Shown here: piece by piece, positions 25,189 through 33,167 of the stretch | Layout of the letters: each line of letters starts with the position of its first letter | How positions within the stretch are numbered: the stretch's first letter is position 1 | Assembly (NCBI RefSeq): GCF_029892785.1 | Contig: NZ_JARXXA010000016.1 | Span: 34,372-98,371, forward strand | Direction: 5' to 3' | From: Parabacteroides sp. PH5-46 | GTDB taxonomy: Bacteria > Bacteroidota > Bacteroidia > Bacteroidales > Tannerellaceae | DNA length: 64,000 bases | The notes under the pieces: model-generated | Told to the model about the DNA's origin: nothing | Databases searched by the model: none | The model's input: only the letters and a program-made list of their open reading frames with translations | Program-made: the position numbers and the translations under genes

Positions 25189-26508
25189 ATGAAACGTATT
25201 TGTTTATGCCTCATTATGATTACTTTCCTGTTGAACAACCACATAAAAGGACAGGAAGCCATCACCATTACACAATGCTATGAGCTGGCACGCGCAAACT
25301 ATCCCCAAATCAAGCAATACGGACTGATCGGCCAAACAGAACAATACAACCTCTCAAACGCTGCCAAAGGGTGGTTACCGCAAGTGGCGATCAATGCAAA
25401 GGCCTCGTACCAGAGCGATGTAACTAAGTTACCGTTCGACAGTGATATGTTATCTGCCCTCATCCCAAGATTCACAATCCCAACTCTGAGCAAAGATCAG
25501 TACCAAGTGACAGCAGAAGTAAGCCAAACCATCTGGGACGGAGGCATTATTCAATCTTCACGCGAGTTGTCACGCGCTCAGGCAACAGCCGAACGGGAAC
25601 AGCTCGAAAGTGACTTATACCCACTGATAGATCGCGTAAACCAACTCTATTTCGGCTGTTTACTACAAGACGAACTATTGCTTCAAAACGCCACCTTGCA
25701 GAAAGAGTTACAGGTAAACATAGACAAGATCAAAGCTATGATAGACAATGGAATAGCCAACCAGTCCGACCTGGAAAGTATGCAAGTAGAACTACTAAAT
25801 ACCCGCCAACGGGAAATAGAACTGAAAGCCAGTCGCACGGCCTACGGGCAGATGCTTGGGGTATTGATAAATGAGACCCCACCCCTCCTCGCTCCACCCC
25901 CCAACCCCCTGAAGGGGGGACTAACTGCGGCATCCCATATTACCCCCCCTTCAGGGGGTTGGGGGGTGGAGCGCCCGGAACTACGCGCCTTGGATGCTAA
26001 GAACCATTTATTGGATGTACAAAACAAACAAATCACAGCAGGACTCATGCCGCGTTTAGGACTATTTGTGCAGGGGGGCTATGGCAGGCCAGGATTGAAT
26101 ATGCTGAAAGACAGCTTCGAGCCCTTCTACATTGCCGGTGTACGCCTGTCGTGGAACATCGGAAAGTTTTACACCTTGAATAATGATCGCCGGAGGATAG
26201 AAATCAATCGCCAAGCCATTGATATGCAAAGGGAAACCTTTTTATTCAACACATCCCTACAGGTAGTACAACAGAATACAGAAATACAAAAAATGAACGA
26301 GTTACTGAATACTGACTATGAAATCGTACGCCTGCGGGAGAGCATCAAGAAAGCTGCAGAAGTAAAGCTGGAGAACGGCGTTATTTCCGTAACCGACCTG
26401 ATACGGGAAATACATGCCGAAGATATGGCAAAGCAAACGGCTGCTACCCATCGGATACAACAACTGATGGCTATTTATAATTATATGTACACAACGAATA
26501 ATCAATAA
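25189..26508 (+). CDS. TolC family outer membrane efflux protein with in-frame palindromic insert
   Basis: A 439-residue protein with a signal peptide (about 1-21, ending IKGQ). It has the TolC two-fold helical pattern: ITITQCYELARANYPQIKQY at the start, VSQTIWDGGIIQSSRELSRA, and in the second half VRLSWNIGKFYTLNNDRR. It forms the outer membrane channel of the ABC efflux system encoded downstream. Residues of about 231-262 (PPPNPLKGGL to GGWGVER) are foreign: they are encoded by the GC-rich palindromic element at 25891-25972, inserted in frame between VLINE and RPELRALDA. The barrel and helical motifs on both sides are intact, so the protein may still work. Confidence 0.9.
   Translation: MKRICLCLIMITFLLNNHIKGQEAITITQCYELARANYPQIKQYGLIGQTEQYNLSNAAKGWLPQVAINAKASYQSDVTKLPFDSDMLSALIPRFTIPTLSKDQYQVTAEVSQTIWDGGIIQSSRELSRAQATAEREQLESDLYPLIDRVNQLYFGCLLQDELLLQNATLQKELQVNIDKIKAMIDNGIANQSDLESMQVELLNTRQREIELKASRTAYGQMLGVLINETPPLLAPPPNPLKGGLTAASHITPPSGGWGVERPELRALDAKNHLLDVQNKQITAGLMPRLGLFVQGGYGRPGLNMLKDSFEPFYIAGVRLSWNIGKFYTLNNDRRRIEINRQAIDMQRETFLFNTSLQVVQQNTEIQKMNELLNTDYEIVRLRESIKKAAEVKLENGVISVTDLIREIHAEDMAKQTAATHRIQQLMAIYNYMYTTNNQ
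25891..25972. repeat. GC-rich palindromic element, copy A, inside tolC
   Basis: The left arm 25891-25919 (GCTCCACCCCCCAACCCCCT, then GAAGGGGGG) pairs with the right arm 25943-25972. The 23-nt centre (25920-25942) holds CTAACTGCGG and CCATATT, shared with copies B and C. This copy has CTGAAG where B, C and D have CTAAAG. It keeps the tolC frame open. A C-rich run at 25877-25889 just before it may be part of the insertion. Confidence 0.9.
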
Positions 26509-26512
26509 GCAA

Positions 26513-27436
26513 ATGAAACGAGTGACTTATTTGGCATTAGCCATTCTTATACTGGCAGGCAGTACGGCATGCCGGAACAATCAAGGTTCCTTTGATACTA
26601 CAGGCGTTTTTGAAGCAACCGAGATATTGGTTTCATCAGAGGTGAACGGTCGGATTATGGAGTTGAATATACAGGAAGGAGATCGCCTGGAAGCAGGAGC
26701 ATATCTCGGCTATGTAGACAGTATACATCTACATTTGCAGAAGATGCAACTGGCTGCCGGGCTAAAGGCTGTAGACATTCGTAAACCGGACATCCGCAAG
26801 CAAATAGCAGCTCTGGAGCAACAAATAGCCACAGCACGCACAGAGCAGCAACGCATGGAAAACCTAGTGAATGCCAAAGCCGGAAACCAGAAACAGCTGG
26901 ATGACATTATAAACAACATCAAGTACTTACAAAAGCAACTGGACGCTCAATATTCCACATTAAACAAGACTTCCGGCAGTACAGATGCAGAAGCGGAAGG
27001 CTTGCAATACCAAATCATGCAATTAGACAACCAACTGCAAAAGTGCAGGATCGTGAACCCACAAACCGGCACAGTATTAACTAAATATGCAGAGCCCGGA
27101 GAAGTAACAGCCGCCGGAAAGCCACTCTACAAGATAGCAGACACAGACCTGCTCTATTTACGCGCTTACATCACGGCAGGACAACTAACACAATTAAAGA
27201 CAGGACAAAGCGTACGGGTATTTGCCGATTACGGAGAAATAGAGCAACGCGAATATCCCGGCACCATCACCTGGATATCCGACAAGTCCGAATTCACCCC
27301 CAAAGGCATCCAAACCAAAGACGAACGAGCCAACCTAGTATACGCCATCAAGATAGCCGTCAAAAACGACAGATACCTAAAGATCGGACAGTATGGGGAA
27401 GTGGAGTTTAACCCAAATCACCCCCTAACCCCCTAA
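26513..27436 (+). CDS. HlyD/YbhG family membrane fusion lipoprotein
   Basis: A 307-residue periplasmic adaptor. The signal peptide ends in a lipobox-like GSTAC (Cys at about 20). The lipoyl half-domain is at SSEVNGRIMELNIQEGDRLE, a coiled-coil hairpin runs from about residue 85 to 165, the second lipoyl half is RIVNPQTGTVLTKYAEPGE, and a beta-barrel domain follows. This is the adaptor linking the inner membrane ABC permeases to TolC, as in YbhG. The last residues (NPNHPLTP) and the stop codon come from a half copy of the GC-rich palindromic element, so the native C-terminus has been replaced or trimmed by a few residues. Confidence 0.92.
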   Translation: MKRVTYLALAILILAGSTACRNNQGSFDTTGVFEATEILVSSEVNGRIMELNIQEGDRLEAGAYLGYVDSIHLHLQKMQLAAGLKAVDIRKPDIRKQIAALEQQIATARTEQQRMENLVNAKAGNQKQLDDIINNIKYLQKQLDAQYSTLNKTSGSTDAEAEGLQYQIMQLDNQLQKCRIVNPQTGTVLTKYAEPGEVTAAGKPLYKIADTDLLYLRAYITAGQLTQLKTGQSVRVFADYGEIEQREYPGTITWISDKSEFTPKGIQTKDERANLVYAIKIAVKNDRYLKIGQYGEVEFNPNHPLTP

Positions 27437-27445
27437 AGGGGGGAC
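27419..27445. repeat. GC-rich palindromic element, half copy D, at the hlyD stop
   Basis: The sequence CCCCCTAACCCCCTAAAGGG, then GGGACT, equals one arm of copies A-C up to the ACT that begins the conserved centre, after which similarity ends. The TAA inside the arm is the hlyD stop codon. It lies 31 bp before the DUF559 gene. It is either a truncated copy or a solo arm. Confidence 0.85.
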
Positions 27446-27476
27446 TTTCCTGTTTTTTACTTATAAAAGAAATATT

Positions 27477-27863
27477 ATGAATAAAGAATCAATGTTTTAT
27501 GGGGCTCCTCCTATTTTATTTGAATTGGCAAAAGAATTAAGGCTTCAAGAAACGGAAGCTGAAAAGTATTTATGGCAATTTTTATCAGGTAAGCAATTCC
27601 ATGGATATCGTTTCAAAAGGCAACATCCTATCTTATACTTTATAGCAGATTTCTATTGTCATAAAATAAAGCTTGTAATAGAGGTAGATGGAAGTTACCA
27701 TAGGGTACCTGAACAATATGAATACGACAAAAACAGAGAGCACGAATTAGAAGAATTAGGCATTAGAGTAATTCGTTTTACTAATGAAGAAGTTCTGTTT
27801 GACATTGACAGCGTATTAAAAAAGATAGCTAAAGCATTAAGCCATGAGAACGATAAAGATTGA
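27477..27863 (+). CDS. DUF559 endonuclease-fold protein
   Basis: A 128-residue protein. It has the DUF559 signature: TEAEKYLWQFLSGKQFHGYR (about residues 27-46), KRQHPILYFIADFY with Asp58, and KLVIEVDGSYH with Glu69 and Asp71, then LEELGIRVIRFTNEEV. DUF559 is a PD-(D/E)XK/Vsr-like nuclease fold; activity and role of stand-alone members are not established. It interrupts the efflux operon between hlyD and the ATPase gene (overlapping the latter by 20 bp) and sits between half element D and full element B. Base composition is AT-richer than its neighbours, suggesting a late arrival. Confidence 0.85.
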   Translation: MNKESMFYGAPPILFELAKELRLQETEAEKYLWQFLSGKQFHGYRFKRQHPILYFIADFYCHKIKLVIEVDGSYHRVPEQYEYDKNREHELEELGIRVIRFTNEEVLFDIDSVLKKIAKALSHENDKD

Positions 27864-28848
27864 AAAAATATATAAATCGTATACGCCCAAACCCAAACCT
27901 CCCCCCCAACCCCCTAAAGGGGGGGCTAACTGCGGATCCCCATATTGCCCCCCCTTTAGGGGGTTGGGGGGTGGAATGCTGGGGGCTGCCTTACAGGGTA
28001 TTTCTCTGGAGGTGAAACCTGGGGAGTTGTTTGGTATTATCGGTCCGGATGGAGCGGGGAAAACAACACTGTTTCGTATCCTTACAACCTTATTGTTGCC
28101 GGATGGCGGGTCGGCCTCTGTTTGTGGCTTAGATGTCGTTAGAGACTGGAAAGAGATACGCCGGAGGGTAGGTTATATGCCGGGGCGCTTCTCGCTGTAT
28201 CAAGATCTTTCGATAGAAGAAAACCTCAGCTTTTTTGCTTCTGTATTTCAGACAACTGTCAAGGAAAATTACGATTTGATACGTGATATTTATGTACAAA
28301 TAGAACCTTTCAAAAAACGACGAGCCGGAAAGCTATCCGGAGGGATGAAGCAGAAGTTGGCGCTGTGTTGCGCCCTGATCCATCGTCCGGAAGTCTTATT
28401 CCTCGATGAACCGACAACAGGAGTAGACCCGGTATCACGTACCGAGTTTTGGGATATGCTGGACAGGCTGACGAAGCAAGGTATCACCATCCTTGTCTCC
28501 ACTCCCTATATGGACGAGGCTTCGCGTTGTGACCGGATCGCTCTGATGCGCTCGGGAGAGTTTCTTTCGGTAGACACACCGGCTCATATCCGCCAGTCAT
28601 TCAGCAAAACGCTATATAGCATACATTCCAGCGAGATGTTCAAGCTATTGGGGGATATAAGAAAGTGGGAAGGAAGCGAGTCCTGTTATGCCTTCGGCGA
28701 TTCACACCATCTGACATTAAAACCAGATGCTCCCGGCATACAAGCCCTACAAAACCTTCTGCTGGAAAAAGGCTACAAAGACATAGGTATCAAGCTTATC
28801 GACCCAAGCATAGAAGATTGTTTCATGGAGTTAATCGCTAATCATTAA
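27844..28848 (+). CDS. ABC transporter ATP-binding protein (YbhF N-half type) with in-frame insert
   Basis: A 334-residue ATPase. It starts MRTIKIEKIYKSY, typical for the domain, but residues of about 19-44 (PPPQPPKGGAN to RGLGGG) are encoded by palindromic element B before the normal sequence resumes at AALQGISLEVKPGE. Walker A is GPDGAGKTT, the signature is LSGGMKQKLAL and Walker B is VLFLDEPTTGVD. The C-terminal extension ends IEDCFMELIANH. With the next gene it corresponds to the two halves of YbhF. The insert sits in the loop before the first beta strand of the nucleotide-binding core, so ATP binding motifs are untouched. Confidence 0.92.
   Translation: MRTIKIEKIYKSYTPKPKPPPQPPKGGANCGSPYCPPFRGLGGGMLGAALQGISLEVKPGELFGIIGPDGAGKTTLFRILTTLLLPDGGSASVCGLDVVRDWKEIRRRVGYMPGRFSLYQDLSIEENLSFFASVFQTTVKENYDLIRDIYVQIEPFKKRRAGKLSGGMKQKLALCCALIHRPEVLFLDEPTTGVDPVSRTEFWDMLDRLTKQGITILVSTPYMDEASRCDRIALMRSGEFLSVDTPAHIRQSFSKTLYSIHSSEMFKLLGDIRKWEGSESCYAFGDSHHLTLKPDAPGIQALQNLLLEKGYKDIGIKLIDPSIEDCFMELIANH
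27901..27973. repeat. GC-rich palindromic element, copy B, inside ABC ATPase gene
   Basis: The left arm 27901-27925 (CCCCCCCAACCCCCTAAAGG, then GGGGG) and right arm 27948-27973 (the inverse) flank the centre CTAACTGCGGATCCCCATAT (27926-27945). Same orientation of the centre as copy A. The reading frame used through the arms differs by one register from copy A and equals that of copy C. Confidence 0.9.
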
Positions 28849-28867
28849 CCTTTTATCATTATTTTGG

Positions 28868-29602
28868 ATGAACGCAATAGAGGTAAAAGAACTAACAAAA
28901 CGTTTTGGAAACTTTACAGCTGTAGACCGTATCAGCTTTGAAGTGGAAAGCGGCGAAATATTCGGATTTCTAGGTGCCAACGGAGCCGGAAAAACTACCG
29001 CTATGCGTATGCTCTGCGGCTTATCCACTCCTACATCAGGCGAGGCTACAGTAGCCGGATATGACGTTTACAAAGAAGGAGAACAAATTAAGAAGCATAT
29101 CGGGTACATGAGCCAGAAGTTCTCACTCTACGGCAATCTGAAAGTATGGGAGAATATCCGGCTGTTCGGAGGAATCTACGGCCTCTCCAGAAAGCAGTTA
29201 GCCTCTAAAACAGACGAACTTCTGCACACCTTGGAACTGGAACAGGAACGAGAAACCCTTGTGGATGCACTACCCTTGGGCTGGAAGCAGAAACTGGCTT
29301 TCTCAGTAGCAATCATTCATGAACCTAAAATTGTATTCCTGGATGAACCTACAGGAGGAGTAGACCCCATCACACGTCGGCAATTCTGGGAGCTGATTTA
29401 CGAAGCCTCTGCACGTGGCATCACCATCTTTGTTACTACACATTACATGGATGAAGCGGAATACTGCCACCGTGTGTCTATTATGGTAGATGGAAGAATA
29501 GAAGCACTTGACAGACCTTCTGTGTTGAAAACCACCTATAAAGCAGCAAATATGAACAAAGTATTCCAGGCATTAGCAAGGAAAGCAACCCGAGGAGAAT
29601 AA
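28868..29602 (+). CDS. ABC transporter ATP-binding protein (YbhF C-half type)
   Basis: A 244-residue ATPase. Walker A is GANGAGKTT, Walker B is IVFLDEPTGGVD and the switch His is in VTTHYMDEAEY. The signature loop reads LPLGWKQKL instead of LSGG, a degenerate C-loop also remembered in the second half of YbhF; it suggests one ATP site of the heterodimer is non-canonical. It starts 19 bp after the first ATPase gene and 4 bp before the permease genes, so both ATPases likely power the same exporter. Substrate unknown. Confidence 0.93.
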   Translation: MNAIEVKELTKRFGNFTAVDRISFEVESGEIFGFLGANGAGKTTAMRMLCGLSTPTSGEATVAGYDVYKEGEQIKKHIGYMSQKFSLYGNLKVWENIRLFGGIYGLSRKQLASKTDELLHTLELEQERETLVDALPLGWKQKLAFSVAIIHEPKIVFLDEPTGGVDPITRRQFWELIYEASARGITIFVTTHYMDEAEYCHRVSIMVDGRIEALDRPSVLKTTYKAANMNKVFQALARKATRGE

Positions 29603-29606
29603 GCCT

Positions 29607-30755
29607 ATGAAACAGTTTATATCCTTCATCAGAAAAGAGTTTTATCACATTTTCCGTGATATACGCACAACCATCATTATACTGGTTATCCCCATTGTAC
29701 TGATTATCCTTTTCGGATACGCCATCTCTACGGAAATCAAGAGTACACCTATGGCAGTCCTCGACTACAATAGAGACAATGTAACCACAAAGCTTATAGA
29801 GCAGTTACAAGCCAGCGAATACTTCGATCTGTATACCTCAGCAAAGAGCTACGAAGAAGTAGAAAGCCTCTTCCGGCAGGGGAAGATCAAGATAGCAATC
29901 ATCCCCCAGCCCCCTAAAGGGGGGGTAATATGGAGATCCGCAGTTAGCCCCCCCTTTAGGGGGTTGGGGGGTGGGTTGCAGGGTGGAGTGCAAATACTCG
30001 TAGATGCAACTGACCCCAATGAAGCTACCTTACTTGTTCAGTATGCCACAGCTATTATAGCATCATCCGGCATGGCTCAGGAAACCATCTCGGTAAGCAA
30101 TGTGCAACCTGGCATTACACCTACTGTCAGCCTGCTTTATAATCCGCAGATGAAAGGGGCATACAACTTTGTACCGGGGGTTATGGGCTTAGTACTCATT
30201 CTGATCTGTGCTTTGATGACCTCTGTAGGCATTGTCAGGGAGAAGGAACTTGGCACCATGGAGGTGCTGCTGGTTTCTCCCCTCAAACCTGTTTATATTA
30301 TCCTGGCAAAGGCCGTTCCCTACCTGCTTATCAGCATTATAAATATCGGGACCATCCTGTTCTTGTCGCGTTTTTTGTTGGATGTTCCTATCGTTGGCAG
30401 CCTGTGGCTGTTAGTTGCATTATCCATATTATATGCCATTGTTTCCCTCTGTTTGGGATTGCTAATTTCCACTATAACAGACACCCAGCAGGCTGCTATG
30501 CTAATCAGCGGAATGGTGTTAATGCTTCCGGTTATGCTGTTAAGTGGTATGATATTTCCTATCGAAAATATGCCCTGGATACTACAAATACTATCCAATA
30601 TCGTACCGGCCAAGTGGTATATCATTGCTGTAAAAGACGTAATGATAAAAGGTTTAGGCTTAGAAGCTATCCTGCCGGAGGTGGGTATCCTGCTCTTCAT
30701 GGCTCTCTTTATTATCATTGTGAGTGTCAAACGCTTTAAGATTCGTTTAGCATGA
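29607..30755 (+). CDS. ABC-2 type permease (YbhS-like) with in-frame insert
   Basis: A 382-residue permease of the ABC2_membrane_3 type. TM1 (about residues 20-42) follows the amphipathic start KQFISFIRKEFYHIFRDIRT. A large periplasmic domain spans about 45-175, and five TM helices fill the C-terminal half (GVMGLVLILICALMTSVGIV onward, with the conserved REKELGTMEVLLVSPL). Residues of about 99-123 (PPKGGVIWRS to RGLGGG) are encoded by palindromic element C, placed within the periplasmic domain between KIKIAII and VQILVDATDPNEA. The rest is colinear with homologues. Its 3' end overlaps the next permease gene by 4 bp. Confidence 0.92.
   Translation: MKQFISFIRKEFYHIFRDIRTTIIILVIPIVLIILFGYAISTEIKSTPMAVLDYNRDNVTTKLIEQLQASEYFDLYTSAKSYEEVESLFRQGKIKIAIIPQPPKGGVIWRSAVSPPFRGLGGGLQGGVQILVDATDPNEATLLVQYATAIIASSGMAQETISVSNVQPGITPTVSLLYNPQMKGAYNFVPGVMGLVLILICALMTSVGIVREKELGTMEVLLVSPLKPVYIILAKAVPYLLISIINIGTILFLSRFLLDVPIVGSLWLLVALSILYAIVSLCLGLLISTITDTQQAAMLISGMVLMLPVMLLSGMIFPIENMPWILQILSNIVPAKWYIIAVKDVMIKGLGLEAILPEVGILLFMALFIIIVSVKRFKIRLA
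29903..29974. repeat. GC-rich palindromic element, copy C (inverted), inside permease gene
   Basis: The left arm 29903-29925 and right arm 29948-29974 carry CCCCTAAAGGGGGG and its inverse. The centre TAATATGGAGATCCGCAGTT (29926-29945) is the reverse complement of the centre of copy B, so this copy is inserted in the opposite orientation. It stays open in the permease frame. Confidence 0.9.
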
Positions 30756-31849
30756 GAACATTACTATATCTGTTGGAGAAAGAATTTAAGCAGATCCGGC
30801 GAGACCGCTTTCTGCCAAAGATTATCTTCGCTATGCCGGTTTTGCAACTGCTGATTCTGCCCTTTGCCGCCAATTTTGAGATGCGGAACATCAATCTGGG
30901 AATCATAGACAATGATCATTCCGTTTACTCCCAGCGTTTGACGGAAAAGATCCTCTCTTCTGGCTACTTCAAGCTTAGCGACGTGTCTACCCACTATCAG
31001 GACGGATTGGCATCCATTGAAAGTAACGAATCAGACCTTTTGCTGGAAATACCCAATGGATTTGAGCGGGAACTGGGACGGGAAGGGCAGGCTACAGTCT
31101 CCATTGCAGCCAACGCTATCAACGGAACAAAGGGAGGACTGGGCAGCTCTTATTTGTCGAACATCATACAAAGTTTCAATCAGGAGTTAGGCTATGGACA
31201 TGCAAGTATGGCGGAAGGAATTAGCTGGAGTTACCTCTTTAATCCTCACCTCAATTATAAGTTCAATATGGTACCCGGTATCATGGTATTCTTGCTTACG
31301 CTTATCGGAGGGTTTATCTCTGCTCTGAATATTGTGAGCGAGAAAGAGAAAGGTACAATAGAGCAGATTAATGTCAGCCCCTTACACAAATCAATGTTCC
31401 TGCTCTCCAAACTGATCCCTTTCTGGATTATCGGATTTATATTATTAACAATCGGATGCCTCATTACCTGGATTGTTTACGGGCTCACTCCCGTGGGTAG
31501 TTTTGGAACTATTTACCTGTTTGCAGCTGTCTACCTGATTGCCTTTACGGGATTCGGGCTGGCTATTTCGTCTATCTCGTCTACCCAGCAACAAGCCATG
31601 TTTTCTGCTTTCTTTTTTATCATCATCTTTGCGTTGATGAGTGGGCTTTTCACCCCCATAAGCAGTATGCCCGAATGGGCGCAAAAACTCACGTTATTCA
31701 ATCCCGTACGCTATTTTATAGACGTAATGCGCATGGTATACCTGAAAGGAAGCGGACTGAACGACCTCTTACAGCAGTTTGGAGTAATTTGCCTCTTTGC
31801 CATAGGCTTCAATATATTAGCCATTTTCGGCTACCGAAAGAGTAGCTGA
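30752..31849 (+). CDS. ABC-2 type permease (YbhR-like)
   Basis: A 365-residue inner membrane protein: TM1 at about residues 22-40, a periplasmic domain to about 165, then TM segments from MVPGIMVFLLTLIGGFISAL onward with the conserved SEKEKGTIEQINVSPL. It has no palindromic insert, unlike its sister gene upstream. It forms a heterodimeric pore with the YbhS-like subunit. It ends the efflux operon proper; the PLD-like gene follows after 43 bp. Confidence 0.93.
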   Translation: MRTLLYLLEKEFKQIRRDRFLPKIIFAMPVLQLLILPFAANFEMRNINLGIIDNDHSVYSQRLTEKILSSGYFKLSDVSTHYQDGLASIESNESDLLLEIPNGFERELGREGQATVSIAANAINGTKGGLGSSYLSNIIQSFNQELGYGHASMAEGISWSYLFNPHLNYKFNMVPGIMVFLLTLIGGFISALNIVSEKEKGTIEQINVSPLHKSMFLLSKLIPFWIIGFILLTIGCLITWIVYGLTPVGSFGTIYLFAAVYLIAFTGFGLAISSISSTQQQAMFSAFFFIIIFALMSGLFTPISSMPEWAQKLTLFNPVRYFIDVMRMVYLKGSGLNDLLQQFGVICLFAIGFNILAIFGYRKSS

Positions 31850-31892
31850 TACTGCAAATATTTCGTTTCTTTGTATCAGGATAGGAAAGTGT

Positions 31893-32414
31893 ATGGATAC
31901 CCCATCTACATATATCGCAAATAGTGAACACTACTCCATTGTGCTGGATAAGGTTCAAAAGGTAAGGAAAGTACTCTGGATAGGTACTGCCGACATCAAA
32001 GACTTGTATGTGAAACAGGGTACCGCTTCTTTTCCTTTTCTGAAAGTGCTTTCAAACCTCATACAGCGAGGAGTGGAGATACGTTTGATCCACGCAAAGG
32101 AGCCGGGTCCGAATTTTCGGAAAGATTTTGACAAATACCCCGCTTTAGCATCCGGTCTGGAGAGGGTACTATGCCCCCGTGTGCATTTTAAACTGATGAT
32201 CTTCGACCTGGAAACAGTCTATATAGGATCGGCCAACCTGACAGGTGCAGGCATTGGTATGAAAGGAGATGATACACGTAACTTTGAGGCTGGGATCTTA
32301 ACGTCAGATCCCGCACTGGTGGAGGCTACTATTAACCAGTTTGATACAGTCTGGATGGGCAGTTTCTGTTCCAAATGTAAACGTAAAACCTTCTGTGGCG
32401 ACCGGATCAAATAA
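31893..32414 (+). CDS. Small phospholipase D-like (single HKD) protein
   Basis: A 173-residue protein with one HKD motif: VHFKLMIFD (His98, Lys100, Asp105) followed by YIGSANLTGAGIG, typical of the PLD superfamily. With one motif it would need to dimerise to form an active site, as Nuc-type endonucleases do. The C-terminus ends in a Cys cluster (FCSKCKRKTFC), possibly metal-binding. There is no signal peptide, so a cytosolic nuclease or phosphodiesterase is more likely than a lipase. It follows the efflux operon by 43 bp and converges with the ABC gene 2 bp downstream. Confidence 0.8.
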   Translation: MDTPSTYIANSEHYSIVLDKVQKVRKVLWIGTADIKDLYVKQGTASFPFLKVLSNLIQRGVEIRLIHAKEPGPNFRKDFDKYPALASGLERVLCPRVHFKLMIFDLETVYIGSANLTGAGIGMKGDDTRNFEAGILTSDPALVEATINQFDTVWMGSFCSKCKRKTFCGDRIK

Positions 32415-32416
32415 AC

Positions 32417-33100
32417 TTACGCATACCTTCCGACAGCCGATGAGATAAGGCTTCCGTCATATAAATTAACAACCCGGTGGGCAAAAGAAGCATCATGCAT
32501 GGAATGGGTTACCATTACGATTGTAGCACCCTCCCGGTTTAACTCTGTCAACAGCTGCATTACTTCATTTCCATTTTTCGAATCCAGATTACCAGTAGGT
32601 TCGTCAGCCAGAATGATCTTTGGCCTGGCAACTACTGCTCTGGCAATCGCTACCCGCTGTTGTTGCCCGCCAGATAGTTGCTGAGGAAAATGATGTGCCC
32701 GATGGCCGATATTCATGCGCTTTAATACCTGAGCTACTCTCTTTTTTCGCTCGGAAGCTTTCACATCTAAATAGGTTAACGGAAGCTCTACATTCTCCTG
32801 TATATTCAGTTCATCGATCAGATTAAAACTTTGGAAAACAAAACCGATATTCCCCTTTCGTATACAGGTTCGTTCTCTTTCTCTCAAGTGCCCTACCTCT
32901 TGGTTTCCGAGATAATAATTCCCTTCTGTCGGGCTATCTAATAGGCCAAAGATATTCAGCAAGGTAGACTTGCCACATCCCGATGGCCCCATGATTGCAA
33001 CAAACTCATTGTCTTTCACTTCCATGGAGACCTTGTGAAGGGCGATTGTCTCCACCTCTTCCGTACGGAAGAACTTACTGATACTCTCTAACTTGATCAT
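32417..33100 (-). CDS. ABC transporter ATP-binding protein (MacB/LolD type)
   Basis: A 227-residue ATPase. Walker A is GPSGCGKST, the signature is LSGGQQQRVAIARA, Walker B is IILADEPTGNLD and the switch His is in VTHSMHDA. The short length and the GNLD after Walker B mark the LolD/MacB/FtsE group, which works with a FtsX-like permease. No such permease is encoded in the window, so the partner is elsewhere. It lies 67 bp downstream of the TonB receptor gene on the same strand, and the gap holds an 8-bp hairpin stem (33107-33130). Confidence 0.9.
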   Translation of the reverse strand: MIKLESISKFFRTEEVETIALHKVSMEVKDNEFVAIMGPSGCGKSTLLNIFGLLDSPTEGNYYLGNQEVGHLRERERTCIRKGNIGFVFQSFNLIDELNIQENVELPLTYLDVKASERKKRVAQVLKRMNIGHRAHHFPQQLSGGQQQRVAIARAVVARPKIILADEPTGNLDSKNGNEVMQLLTELNREGATIVMVTHSMHDASFAHRVVNLYDGSLISSAVGRYA

Positions 33101-33106
33101 AATTAT

Positions 33107-33130
33107 TACGTCTTTTACCTATAAGACGTA
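33107..33130. other. Hairpin between TonB receptor and ABC genes
   Basis: TACGTCTT (33107-33114) pairs with AAGACGTA (33123-33130) around an 8-nt loop, with no T run after it on the minus strand. It may modulate read-through from the receptor gene into the ABC gene; weak evidence. Confidence 0.35.
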
Positions 33131-33167
33131 TCAGCAGGTTCTCCCGTTGCAGTTTTTTTCTTAAAAA

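Noticed and set aside
25891..25972. Palindromic element A as an intrinsic terminator inside tolC
   Set aside because: There is no T run after either arm, the frame is open through it, and copies B and C with the same centre lie in other genes of the operon.
27477..27863. DUF559 protein as a Vsr mismatch endonuclease of a restriction system
   Set aside because: No DNA methyltransferase is nearby and the Vsr-specific zinc and active-site residues are not visible; only the general fold is supported.
30404..30739. Overlapping ORF inside the YbhS-like permease
   Set aside because: No family motifs; out-of-frame shadow of a conserved permease.
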